Below are positions 6,420 to 13,579 of a DNA stretch of 16,897 bases, piece by piece (the first letter of the stretch is position 1; the number at the start of each line of letters is the position of its first letter). The DNA is from Methylotenera_A sp040387035 (GTDB lineage Bacteria > Pseudomonadota > Gammaproteobacteria > Burkholderiales > Methylophilaceae). Position numbers and translations under genes: made by a program. The stretch covers positions 1-16,897 of the forward strand of contig JAZKEN010000060.1 in the NCBI GenBank assembly GCA_040387035.1. Direction: 5' to 3'. The notes beneath the pieces are model-generated. The model was not told where the DNA came from and did not search any database. It saw nothing but the letters and a program-made list of their open reading frames with translations.

Positions 6420-6938
6420 TTAAACAGTGCTGCGGCGTGCAAAACCAAACAGCAATAATGCCGATGAGAACAGCCAAATAGCGGCTGGCAAAGGCACCTC
6501 ATTGATATGCGTTTTTGAATCATCACCATCGGCCACGTAGTCATCATTCAAGCTGTTGGCCACAAACTGTAACAGCTCATGATCGTTATCATTTTTAGTA
6601 TTCACCTCAGCCATGCGCTGCTGGGTTTTAGCTGCCTCAATGGCCGTGCTAATCAGCGTGCTGTTCCAGAATACCGTTAATCCACTGCGATCAATGGTTT
6701 GGTTGATATGGGATGAGTAGTTAAATAAGGTAGAGTAAATCGCTTCAGTTTTAGATGCTTTGTTATCAGTGATTGATGCATTAGCCTGGGGGCTAAATGT
6801 TTTAACGCCCAAGCTGTTGACTGCGGTTACCGCGTTGTTTTTTTGGATGACTGGCGGCGTAATAGTGTGTTGCACAAGATTGGCGCTAGCCAAACTCGAC
6901 ACTAAAAATAAACCGACAGAAATAACGAAATGTTTCAA
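6420..6938 (-). CDS. Secreted protein with C-terminal VPLPA/PEP-CTERM sorting signal
   Basis: The 172-residue product starts at a TTG codon (6938). A TAG lies in frame 12 bases upstream and no ATG/GTG follows before the signal peptide, so TTG is required; AGG sits about 8 bases upstream. Residues 1-19 (MKHFVISVGLFLVSSLASA) form a signal peptide with an ASA-N cleavage site. The middle is polar, rich in Asn, Thr, Ser and Asp, without a known domain. The end is EVPLPAAIWLFSSALLLFG followed by FARRSTV: a VPLPA motif, one transmembrane helix and a basic tail. This is the tripartite signal read by exosortase (EpsH/XrtA type), coupled in these bacteria to exopolysaccharide or biofilm production (family knowledge). 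No exosortase is in the window. The gene sits alone between the kinase terminator and panB. Confidence 0.85.
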   Translation of the reverse strand: MKHFVISVGLFLVSSLASANLVQHTITPPVIQKNNAVTAVNSLGVKTFSPQANASITDNKASKTEAIYSTLFNYSSHINQTIDRSGLTVFWNSTLISTAIEAAKTQQRMAEVNTKNDNDHELLQFVANSLNDDYVADGDDSKTHINEVPLPAAIWLFSSALLLFGFARRSTV

Positions 6939-6970
6939 CTTGTTAACCTAATTTTTTGGCGCTAAAAGTA

Positions 6971-6997
6971 GCGGATAAGTCATCATCTACTTATCGC
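6971..6997. repeat. Hairpin upstream of the VPLPA-CTERM gene
   Basis: GATAAGT (6974-6980) pairs with ACTTATC (6989-6995) around an 8-base loop, and GC (6971-6972) can pair with GC (6996-6997) around one bulged base. A direct repeat GCTAAAA flanks it at 6961-6967 and 6996-7002. It lies about 35 bases before the TTG start and could be an operator, a second terminator for the kinase operon, or a leader hairpin. Confidence 0.45.
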
Positions 6998-7004
6998 TAA
7001 AATG

Positions 7005-7032
7005 AAACAATAGCCCGTATGGGCTCTTGTTT
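7005..7032 (-). terminator. Intrinsic terminator of the cobalamin adenosyltransferase-pcnB-folK-kinase operon
   Basis: AGCCC (7012-7016) pairs with GGGCT (7021-7025) around GTAT, and the stem continues past one mismatch as AAACAA (7005-7010) with TTGTTT (7027-7032). On the minus strand the hairpin is followed by CATTTTAG. It begins 12 bases after the stop of the kinase gene. Confidence 0.75.
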
Positions 7033-7044
7033 TAGGAAGGTGTA

Positions 7045-7692
7045 CTAATCGAAATTAGGGTTGAAATATTCGCGGCTACTTTTAATTTGCAGGATCCTTT
7101 CGACCAGCAGATTAAGCGCGCCTTCATCTTTGATGACATTGAGTTTTTCGTTGTTTACAATCAAAACGGGCGATGTGTCATAGGTGTGAAAAAATTCACT
7201 GTAGGCATCCGCCAGGCGCTCAATGTATTCACGCGGGATTTCTTGCTCATAGCTGATGTTGCGTTCTTCAATGCGTTCTGCCAACTCATCAATCGGCGTT
7301 TGCAGGTAAATCACCAAGTCAGGCTTTGGCGATTTTAATTGCAAGTGGGTGTAAATCTGGTGATATAGCGCGTACTCTTCATCATCCAGGTTCAGCCTAG
7401 CGAATAACGGGTCTTTTTCCAGGAAAAAATCCGCCACAGTCGGCGCCGAAAACAGGTCGCGCTGCGTCATGTCCGCAATCTGGCGTGAGCGCTGGAACAA
7501 GAAAAACAGCTGCGTTGGCAATGCGTAACGTTGCGCATCCTGGTAAAAACGTGGCAAGAATGGGTTAGCTTCGGCTTTTTCGCTCAACAATTGCACCGAA
7601 AATTTGTCTGCCAGCAACCTGGCTAGAGTTGTCTTGCCGCTACCGATAGGGCCTTCAACCACGATATAGGGATATTTATTGAATATGCTCAC
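7045..7692 (-). CDS. Deoxynucleoside kinase family protein (dNK, deoxyadenosine/deoxyguanosine kinase type)
   Basis: A P-loop kinase of the deoxynucleoside kinase family, expected to phosphorylate deoxynucleosides for salvage of dNTP precursors; the preferred substrate cannot be read from the sequence. The 215 residues open with YIVVEGPIGSGKTT, a Walker A at 14-22. The family blocks EANPFLPRFYQD (41-52), LFFLFQRSRQ, FFLEKDPLFARLNL and PDLVIYLQTPIDELAERI follow, ending in the helical EYIERLADAYSEFF. The start is GTG 7692, overlapping the folK stop by four bases (GTGA), so it is translationally coupled. A kinase in this slot beside folK and panB is common in betaproteobacteria. It is the last gene of its operon, ahead of a clear terminator. 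Confidence 0.88.
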   Translation of the reverse strand: MSIFNKYPYIVVEGPIGSGKTTLARLLADKFSVQLLSEKAEANPFLPRFYQDAQRYALPTQLFFLFQRSRQIADMTQRDLFSAPTVADFFLEKDPLFARLNLDDEEYALYHQIYTHLQLKSPKPDLVIYLQTPIDELAERIEERNISYEQEIPREYIERLADAYSEFFHTYDTSPVLIVNNEKLNVIKDEGALNLLVERILQIKSSREYFNPNFD

Positions 7693-8222
7693 TTTGGAAT
7701 CTCTAATTTTCTAATGCCTTGATTTAAATACGACTGTACTATTTTTACAACATTGCTGCCATCAGGCAATGTTAAATTTGGTAGCGATAAATCGGGCGCA
7801 ATCTCAGCCAGCGGCAACAATACAAAGCTGCGTAAATGCATGCGTGGATGCGGCAACGTGAGCTGTTTAGTCTGCATCACAACATTGTCGTACAGCAATA
7901 AATCGCAATCCAGCACGCGTGGCGCGTTGACAAATGGCCGCTCACGACCCGCTTCATTTTCAATGCCTAGTATGGCTTCCAGCAATTGCAAGGGGCTTAA
8001 ATCGGTACTGACTTCAGCCACCGCATTGATAAAATCCGGAATGGCTTTTAATTGTTCAGGGTCGTAACCCATGGGTTCGGTTAAGTATAGGCTAGAAGCT
8101 TTTACCAATTGGGTTTTAGGCAGTTGGCCTAGGCGTGCAAAGGCATTATTCACTTGTAAAACAGGGTCTTGCAGATTGCTGCCCAATGCAATATAGGCAG
8201 TATGGCTGTACGCTGCAGGCAT
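7689..8222 (-). CDS. folK: 2-Amino-4-hydroxy-6-hydroxymethyldihydropteridine pyrophosphokinase FolK (HPPK)
   Basis: HPPK transfers pyrophosphate from ATP to the hydroxymethyl-dihydropterin, the step before dihydropteroate synthase in folate synthesis. The 177 residues show TAYIALGSNLQDP, SSLYLTEPMGY (43-53), FINAVAEV, LLEAILGIENEAGR and LDCDLLLYDN with the two magnesium-binding aspartates at 105 and 107. LTLPHPRMHLRSFVLLPLAEIAPD completes the fold. The usual GPR before the Asp pair reads APR. The start ATG 8222 shares one base with the pcnB stop (TAATG), and the stop overlaps the downstream kinase start. The pcnB-folK-(kinase)-panBC order is the classical proteobacterial arrangement. Confidence 0.95.
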   Translation of the reverse strand: MPAAYSHTAYIALGSNLQDPVLQVNNAFARLGQLPKTQLVKASSLYLTEPMGYDPEQLKAIPDFINAVAEVSTDLSPLQLLEAILGIENEAGRERPFVNAPRVLDCDLLLYDNVVMQTKQLTLPHPRMHLRSFVLLPLAEIAPDLSLPNLTLPDGSNVVKIVQSYLNQGIRKLEIPK

Positions 8223-9601
8223 TAATCAATCGACTCCAAAATGGCTTTATCTCCGGTAGCTGGTTTTTTACGGCTGCGTTTGCGGCGTTTTTTAGGGGCC
8301 GTGTCTGGTAGCAGCATATCGGTGCGCTGTTCTGGTTTGGCTTCTGCAAACGCCGTCCACCACGTGCCAAGCTCGGCATCCATCTCGCCCGAATCACAGC
8401 GCAACAGCAGGAAATCATAGCCGGCACGGTAGCGTGGATGCTCTAAAATACCAAAAGGCCGCTTGCCTGCGCGCTGCTCAAAGCGTGGTTGCAGGCCCCA
8501 GATTTCTTTCATGGTGGCGGTGTGGCGGTTGTGAATGGCCAATTTTTCGGCTTGCGTCGCGATCACGTCATTCATCGCCATATGTAGCGCGGGGATAAAG
8601 CTTTCGCCTTTGTCCTGGTAGGCTTGCCAGGCTGCCAATACCTCATGCCACAATAGGCAGGCGAATAAAAAGCTGGGATTAGCCGATTTGCCGGCCAATA
8701 TACGATCATCCGTATTTTTAAGCGCAAGCATGACGAATTTTTCGCCTAACGGTTGTTCCAGGACCACATCCAGCATCGGCAGCAAGCCATGATGCAAATG
8801 CTGCGCGCGCAAGGCATTGACACTTTCAATGGCATGGCCGGATAAAAACAGCTTAAGCATTTCATCAAACAGGCGGCTAGGCGGCACGTCCTGCAACAAA
8901 TCCGCATTTTTGGCGATAGGCGCCTGGGTGGCAGCATCGATTTTTAAACCCAATTTTGCCGATAAGCGTACCGCGCGCAACATGCGCACGGGGTCTTCCT
9001 GGTAACGGGTGAGCGGGTCGCCGATCATGCGCAGCAGGTTGGCTTTGATATCGGCCACGCCATTGTGAAAGTCCAATACTTCTTCGTTGGCCGGGTTGTA
9101 ATACAAGGCGTTGGCGGTGAAATCGCGCCGTGCAGCATCCTCTTCAACACTGCCAAAGATATTGTCGCGCAGAATACGGCCGCTATCGTTGGTTTTGGCG
9201 TCGCCCTCACTTTGGTGGTGGCCGCGGAAAGTCGATACTTCAATCGTCTCTTGGCCCCACAACACATGCACTAAACGAAAACGCCTGCCTATGATGCGTG
9301 AACGGCGGAATACACGATTGACTTCTTCCGGTGTGGCATTGGTGGCGATATCAAAATCTTTTGGCTTGTAATTCAGCAGCAGGTCGCGCACTGCACCGCC
9401 CACAATAAAGGCTTCAAAGCCGGCTTTTTGCAAGCCATCACAGGTTTTTAATGCGGCCTGGCTGATAAGGCTTTTATCAATCTTGTGCGTTTTGGCCGTG
9501 ATTTTTTTAGCCTTGCTGGTGTCCATGCTGTCGGCCTGGTTGATGGCCAGCACCGCTTTGGTTTTTTTGCTAAAAACTTTTTGTAAAAATCTTTTAATCA
9601 T
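8222..9601 (-). CDS. pcnB: Poly(A) polymerase I PcnB
   Basis: PcnB adds 3' poly(A) tails to RNAs and so promotes their decay by 3' exonucleases. The 459-residue protein has a nucleotidyltransferase head domain with FIVGGAVRDLLL (65-76) and KDFDIAT (81-87, catalytic Asp82 and Asp84). The RRDFTANALYYN block at 158-169, RYQEDPVRMLRAVRLSAKLG and the PPSRLFDEMLKLF block follow, as in bacterial poly(A) polymerases rather than short CCA-adding enzymes. The C-terminus is strongly basic (PKKRRKRSRKK), a likely RNA-binding tail. The first 40 residues are Lys-rich and variable. The start overlaps the stop of the adenosyltransferase gene by four bases (ATGA), and the stop overlaps folK by one base. Confidence 0.95.
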   Translation of the reverse strand: MIKRFLQKVFSKKTKAVLAINQADSMDTSKAKKITAKTHKIDKSLISQAALKTCDGLQKAGFEAFIVGGAVRDLLLNYKPKDFDIATNATPEEVNRVFRRSRIIGRRFRLVHVLWGQETIEVSTFRGHHQSEGDAKTNDSGRILRDNIFGSVEEDAARRDFTANALYYNPANEEVLDFHNGVADIKANLLRMIGDPLTRYQEDPVRMLRAVRLSAKLGLKIDAATQAPIAKNADLLQDVPPSRLFDEMLKLFLSGHAIESVNALRAQHLHHGLLPMLDVVLEQPLGEKFVMLALKNTDDRILAGKSANPSFLFACLLWHEVLAAWQAYQDKGESFIPALHMAMNDVIATQAEKLAIHNRHTATMKEIWGLQPRFEQRAGKRPFGILEHPRYRAGYDFLLLRCDSGEMDAELGTWWTAFAEAKPEQRTDMLLPDTAPKKRRKRSRKKPATGDKAILESID

Positions 9602-10155
9602 GATTGTTTCTTAAACTCGTTTTGCCAAAGCACATCCGGAACGCCGGCTTCTTTGTTCAAGATACGGCACAGTACAAATAATAGATCCGATAGGCGATTG
9701 ATGTATTGTAAAGAAATTTCAGTGATTTTTTCCTGTGCGTTCAAGGTATGCATCTGGCGTTCGGCCCGCCTGCAAACCGTTCTGGCTAGGTGGCAATACG
9801 CCGCAGCGCGGCTGCCGCCCGGTAATATAAATTCTTTTAACGGATCCAGGCCATCGTTCCATTCGTCTAAAATGGTTTCTAAAGCAGTGACCCGCTCCGC
9901 TTTAATCAAATCATAACCCGGCATGCAGATTTCGCCGCCCATATTGAACAGATCATGTTGCACGCGCGTTAGACAATCCCTGATTTTGGCAGATACCGGT
10001 TCGGTTAATAATAAACCCAGCACCGAATTTAGCTCATCTACATCGCCCATCGCCACCACGCGCAAACTATCTTTGGCTACGCGTGTGCCATCACCCAAGC
10101 CTGTTGTGCCCATGTCACCTGTGCGCGTGTAAATTTTGCTAAGCCTGTTTGCCAT
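9598..10155 (-). CDS. PduO-type ATP:cob(I)alamin adenosyltransferase
   Basis: Converts cob(I)alamin and ATP to adenosylcobalamin. The 185-residue all-helical protein carries the PduO/MMAB signature: IYTRTGDMGTTGLGDGTRV (8-26), GDVDELNSVLG (37-47), FILPGGSRAAA (108-118), ARTVCRRAERQ (123-133) and YINRLSDLLFVLCR (150-163). The start ATG 10155 has AGGAA about 7 bases upstream. It is the first gene of a tight four-gene operon with pcnB, folK and the deoxynucleoside kinase, and is divergent from murI across 49 bases. No adenosylcobalamin-dependent enzyme is in the window, so its client is unknown here. Confidence 0.94.
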   Translation of the reverse strand: MANRLSKIYTRTGDMGTTGLGDGTRVAKDSLRVVAMGDVDELNSVLGLLLTEPVSAKIRDCLTRVQHDLFNMGGEICMPGYDLIKAERVTALETILDEWNDGLDPLKEFILPGGSRAAAYCHLARTVCRRAERQMHTLNAQEKITEISLQYINRLSDLLFVLCRILNKEAGVPDVLWQNEFKKQS

Positions 10156-10166
10156 TTAAATTCCTA

Positions 10167-10184
10167 TATAATTCAAGCATTATA
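10167..10184. promoter_or_regulatory. Divergent -10 boxes between the adenosyltransferase gene and murI
   Basis: The 49-base gap holds TATAAT on the plus strand (10167-10172, towards murI) and TATAAT on the minus strand (complement of 10179-10184, towards the adenosyltransferase). The two would transcribe past each other, with each start point falling near the other's -10 box. Neither has a good -35 at 16-18 bases, so this is a candidate only. Confidence 0.4.
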
Positions 10185-10204
10185 AATCATCCAATCGTAT
10201 TTCG

Positions 10205-11026
10205 ATGACTTCACTTTCATTGAATAAGCCGTCAATTTCAAGTCGACATAGCCCAATCGGCGTGTTTGATTCAGGCGTTGGGGGCATTAGCGTCCTAAAG
10301 CACATCCATACCCTGTTGCCGCATGAAAACCTGCTCTATGTGGCCGATAGCAAATACGCGCCATATGGTGGGCGCAGCGCAGATGAGATTCGCAGCCGTT
10401 GTTTTGAAATTGCCGATTTTTTAATCGCAAAAAACGCCAAGGCTTTAGTGGTGGCTTGCAATACCGCTACCGCAGCGGCGATTGAGGCCATGCGTTTAAA
10501 ATATGATTTGCCAATTATAGGCATGGAGCCAGCCGTGAAACCAGCAGCGGCGGCTACAAAAAATGGCATTATTGGCGTGCTGGCAACCGTAGGCACGCTT
10601 AAAAGTGCGCAATTCGCCGCCTTGCTGGAAAGTTATGGCCGCAATGTAGAAGTCGTGACACAAGCTTGTATCGGTTTGGTGGAATGTATAGAACGTGGCG
10701 AATTAAGCCACCCGGATACGCTTGAATTGGTTCGGCAGTATTGCAAACCGCTGCTGAATAGTGGCGCAGATACAATCGTTTTAGGCTGTACGCATTACCC
10801 GTTTGTACGCCCTTTGATCGAGCAAGCAGTAGGCACAGGGGTCACATTGATCGATACCGGTGCGGCGGTGGCAAACCATTTAAAAAACAAATTGCAGGAA
10901 AAAAATCTGCTATCCACAAGCCAGGGAGAGGCAGAAGTGCATTTTTGGACCAACAGCGATGCGCACAATGCCCAGCAAGTGACGGAAAAATTATGGGGAA
11001 ATAAAGTGGACGCCCACCGGTTTTAA
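10205..11026 (+). CDS. murI: Glutamate racemase MurI
   Basis: MurI interconverts L- and D-glutamate by a cofactor-independent two-base mechanism, supplying D-Glu for peptidoglycan. The 273 residues show IGVFDSGVGGISVL (18-31, Asp22), DSKYAPYGGRS (48-58), VVACNTATAAA (82-92, catalytic Cys85) and VLGCTHYPFVRP (192-203, catalytic Cys195). Start ATG 10205 lacks a clear Shine-Dalgarno; the leader is short because the gap to the divergent gene is only 49 bases. About 15 residues precede the first conserved strand. It is the only plus-strand gene in this part and runs convergently into the LRR-kinase gene, with 7 bases between the stops and no hairpin visible. Confidence 0.96.
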   Translation: MTSLSLNKPSISSRHSPIGVFDSGVGGISVLKHIHTLLPHENLLYVADSKYAPYGGRSADEIRSRCFEIADFLIAKNAKALVVACNTATAAAIEAMRLKYDLPIIGMEPAVKPAAAATKNGIIGVLATVGTLKSAQFAALLESYGRNVEVVTQACIGLVECIERGELSHPDTLELVRQYCKPLLNSGADTIVLGCTHYPFVRPLIEQAVGTGVTLIDTGAAVANHLKNKLQEKNLLSTSQGEAEVHFWTNSDAHNAQQVTEKLWGNKVDAHRF

Positions 11027-11033
11027 TTTTTTC

Positions 11034-12257
11034 TTAGATATTGCGATGCAGCAACTCTTGCGACAAAACCTCTAAAGCACGCGCCTCAAGCTTCAGCAGA
11101 TGACGCCTTAATACTTGGTTATCCAAGGGTAGAAAGGACGCAGCACCCAGATCGCTCAACACCACTTTTTGCGCATTCCATAAAATATTGTGCGCATATA
11201 AATCGCCATGCATGATGCCCTGTGCATGCAAGTGATGACAGGCCTGATGCACGCCATACAAAATATGCTGCATTTCACGATGGCTAAGTTTTAGATCTTG
11301 CGCATACACATCACGGGAACAGCTTTCAAAGCTGGGCGGCTCAGCCAATATTTCCAGGTCAGCATCCAGTAAAGGCATCACCATGCCCATTAACCCTTGC
11401 GGATGGTTATGAACCACGCCTATCACTCCCGCCAAGTTGGGATGTTCGCCGGCTAATATATTGGCGTGCATCTCTGAGCGGGGCAGTCCGTCGCTGGTTA
11501 AGCCGCTTTTAAATAGCTTCACTGCAACATCTTGCGGCGCTTGGTTTTCAGGCTGCCATATGGCTTTGTAAGTGCTGCCTGATGCGCCTTCGCCAAGTTT
11601 GTGTTGTAGTGTTAAGTCGGCCCAACCGATCTGGGTAATGCTGTGTTGCGGTACTGATTTATTCTCAATCTCATCGCTAAATGGGTTGCCGGCATAAGCC
11701 AGCCAGCTTAATTTAGGTAAGCTGAATAGCCATTCAGGTAGCGACTGCAGCTGGTTTGCCGAGATTCTCAGCAGCTCCAGTTTTTTGCAGTTTGCCAGTG
11801 TTCCCGGCAACGACTTTAATTGGTTGCCAGCCAGCATCAGTTTTTGCATATGCTGGCAATCGCCAAGGGAGTCGGGCAACCGGGTGAGTGCGTTATCCGT
11901 CAAGATCAGCCAGCGCAAAGCTTGCGTAGGGATTGCATTCTCAGATATTTGGTTGATTTGATTGGTCTTAAAACCAATCATGCTCAAGCTTTGGCATTTG
12001 CCCAGCACTTCTGGCAAATGGGTAAACAAGTTAGATGAGCAAAATAGAATTTTCAGCTTATGTAGCCGAGTCAAATCATCTGGCAGTGTGCTGAGTGCAT
12101 TGCCCGATAAATCGAGTATTTCCAAGGTATCGGCCAGCGTAAAGATTTCGGCTGGGAACTGGCTTAAGCCGCAACTGAGTTTAAGGCGGCTGCTACCCTG
12201 TAACTTGCCTGCTTTAAGCAGGCTTAAAGTATCGTCTTGCGGATAAGGGTGATTCAC
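11034..12257 (-). CDS. Leucine-rich-repeat protein fused to a small serine/threonine-type protein kinase
   Basis: The 407 residues form two parts. Residues about 22-195 hold roughly seven leucine-rich repeats of about 23 residues (for example LEILDLSGNALSTLPDDL and MQKLMLAGNQLKSLPGTL). Residues about 215-407 form a compact kinase: glycine loop LGEGASGSTY (221-230), AVK with Lys247, catalytic loop HGDLYAHN (350-357, Asp352 and Asn357) and SDLGAAS (368-374) for the DFG site with Asp369. The HRD arginine is Gly and the usual loop Lys is Tyr. The C-lobe after DLG is only about 35 residues, with no APE motif, as in this bacterial family as I recall it. The start is GTG 12257; a stop codon lies ten codons upstream in frame and no strong ribosome-binding site is visible. 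It is probably the third gene of ilvE-zf-CHCC-kinase. Substrate and signal are unknown. Confidence 0.85.
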   Translation of the reverse strand: MNHPYPQDDTLSLLKAGKLQGSSRLKLSCGLSQFPAEIFTLADTLEILDLSGNALSTLPDDLTRLHKLKILFCSSNLFTHLPEVLGKCQSLSMIGFKTNQINQISENAIPTQALRWLILTDNALTRLPDSLGDCQHMQKLMLAGNQLKSLPGTLANCKKLELLRISANQLQSLPEWLFSLPKLSWLAYAGNPFSDEIENKSVPQHSITQIGWADLTLQHKLGEGASGSTYKAIWQPENQAPQDVAVKLFKSGLTSDGLPRSEMHANILAGEHPNLAGVIGVVHNHPQGLMGMVMPLLDADLEILAEPPSFESCSRDVYAQDLKLSHREMQHILYGVHQACHHLHAQGIMHGDLYAHNILWNAQKVVLSDLGAASFLPLDNQVLRRHLLKLEARALEVLSQELLHRNI

Positions 12258-12290
12258 AAACAGGGGTAACGCGTTGGCTTGATCTTATTT

Positions 12291-12479
12291 TTAATGATGC
12301 GAAATCACTTCGCCGGCTTTTAATGTGTATTGAGTGCCGCAGTAAGGGCAGGCTACATGCCCGGTGGCGGCGATATCCAGAAACACGCGCGGATGACTGG
12401 CCCAAAGCGCTACCTCTTTAGTAGGGCAGTGCAAGGGCAGGTCTTTAGCGGTGACTTCAAACTCTTTTTTATCAGACAT
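12291..12479 (-). CDS. Small zf-CHCC zinc-finger protein
   Basis: This 62-residue protein belongs to the zf-CHCC family, which resembles the NDUFS6 subunit of respiratory complex I. The zinc ligands are Cys18 (LHCPT), His29 (WASHPRVFLDI), Cys44 and Cys47 (CPYCGTQYTL). The bacterial function is not established. It begins 35 bases after the ilvE stop, a neighbour it has in many betaproteobacteria as I recall, and a weak AAGAAAG precedes the ATG at 12479. The LRR-kinase gene follows after 33 bases, so the three are probably one transcript. Confidence 0.88.
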   Translation of the reverse strand: MSDKKEFEVTAKDLPLHCPTKEVALWASHPRVFLDIAATGHVACPYCGTQYTLKAGEVISHH

Positions 12480-12514
12480 CTCAATACTTTCTTCTGCTTA
12501 GACTTTTCTAATAA

Positions 12515-13459
12515 TTAAACTAGTGTCAACCAATCCGCATGCTTGGCCGATTTGCCAGTTACCACATCAAAGAAGAGTTTTTGCAATTGCTTGGTCACAG
12601 GGCCAGCGCTGCCAGTGCCGATATTGCGGCGATCCAGTTCGCGGATTGGCGTCACTTCTGCTGCGGTGCCTGTAAAGAATGCTTCATCGGCTGAATACAC
12701 TTCATCGCGCGTGATGCGTTTTTCAACCACTTGCAGGCCGATTTCACCCGCTAGTTGCACGATGGTGTCGCGCGTAATACCTTCTAGCGCAGATGTTAAA
12801 TCTGGCGTGTACAGTTTACCGTTACGCACGATAAAGATATTTTCGCCGGAACCTTCAGCCACGAAGCCGTCAACATCTAATAGCAATGCCTCATCGTAAC
12901 CATCTTGCGCTGCTTCCTGGTGCGCCAGGATAGAGTTCATGTAGTTACCGTTGGCTTTGGCCTTACACATGGTGATATTCACGTGATGGCGTGAGAATGA
13001 GCTGGTTTTAACGCGGATACCGTTATCAAGCGCCTCTTGTCCCATATACGCACCCCATTTCCAGGCTGCAACGATCACATGCGTGGAAAGTGTTTTAGCC
13101 GAAATGCCCATGGCTTCCGCACCATAAAACGCCATTGGGCGCATATAGGCTGATTCCAGATTATTTTCGCGCACGGCCGCTTTTTGCGCTTCCATCAGCT
13201 CTTCTTTGCTAAACGGCATCTTCATGCCCAGGATATGCGCACTCCTGAATAAGCGGTCGGTATGCTCTTTCAAACGGAAAATCGCAGTACCCTTATCGGT
13301 TTTGTATGCGCGCACGCCTTCAAACACGCCCATGCCGTAATGCAGTGTGTGTGTCAGTACGTGGGTAGTGGCATCGCGCCAATCCACCATTTTGCCGTCA
13401 TACCAAATTACGCCGTCGCGGTCTGCCATACCGCCAGAAGTTGCTGCTGGGTTTGCCAT
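12515..13459 (-). CDS. ilvE: Branched-chain amino acid aminotransferase IlvE
   Basis: A fold-type IV, PLP-dependent enzyme that transfers amino groups between glutamate and the branched-chain 2-oxo acids, the last step of Val, Leu and Ile synthesis. The start is ATG 13459 (MANPAATSGGMADRDGVIWY), with AAGGAA about 6 bases upstream. The longer frame from TTG 13489 would read through that ribosome-binding site and is rejected. The 314 residues include THTLHYGMGVFEGVRAY (36-52), the PLP lysine Lys168 in KAKANGNYMNS, LDVDGFVAEGSGENIF (194-209), LEGITRDT and TGTAAEVTPI (263-272). The length matches the group-I BCAT family. Its substrate 2-ketoisovalerate is also the PanB substrate. Confidence 0.96.
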   Translation of the reverse strand: MANPAATSGGMADRDGVIWYDGKMVDWRDATTHVLTHTLHYGMGVFEGVRAYKTDKGTAIFRLKEHTDRLFRSAHILGMKMPFSKEELMEAQKAAVRENNLESAYMRPMAFYGAEAMGISAKTLSTHVIVAAWKWGAYMGQEALDNGIRVKTSSFSRHHVNITMCKAKANGNYMNSILAHQEAAQDGYDEALLLDVDGFVAEGSGENIFIVRNGKLYTPDLTSALEGITRDTIVQLAGEIGLQVVEKRITRDEVYSADEAFFTGTAAEVTPIRELDRRNIGTGSAGPVTKQLQKLFFDVVTGKSAKHADWLTLV

Positions 13460-13496
13460 ACTTTTCCTTAAAGCTATCAATTTTTGCAAAACCGTT

Positions 13497-13502
13497 ATTG
13501 TA
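13497..13502 (-). promoter_or_regulatory. Possible -10 box of ilvE
   Basis: TACAAT on the minus strand lies about 38 bases before the ilvE ATG. No good -35 was found at normal spacing. Confidence 0.25.
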
Positions 13503-13579
13503 AACTAAAAGGGCGAACTTCTTGATGCATGTTAAAATCAAAATGTTGAATAAATACAGTGTTTAATGGGAGTTTTAAG

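Noticed and set aside
11027..11033. Terminator between murI and the LRR-kinase gene
   Set aside because: The 7-base gap is a T-rich run but no hairpin precedes it.
13460..13489. TTG-started extension of IlvE
   Set aside because: The extension contains the AAGGAA ribosome-binding site of the ATG at 13459 and is not part of the conserved fold.
13559..13579. GTG-started extension of the SCO1-like protein
   Set aside because: It would read through the GGGAG site. Starting at 13580 gives a proper lipoprotein signal with Lys2-Lys3.
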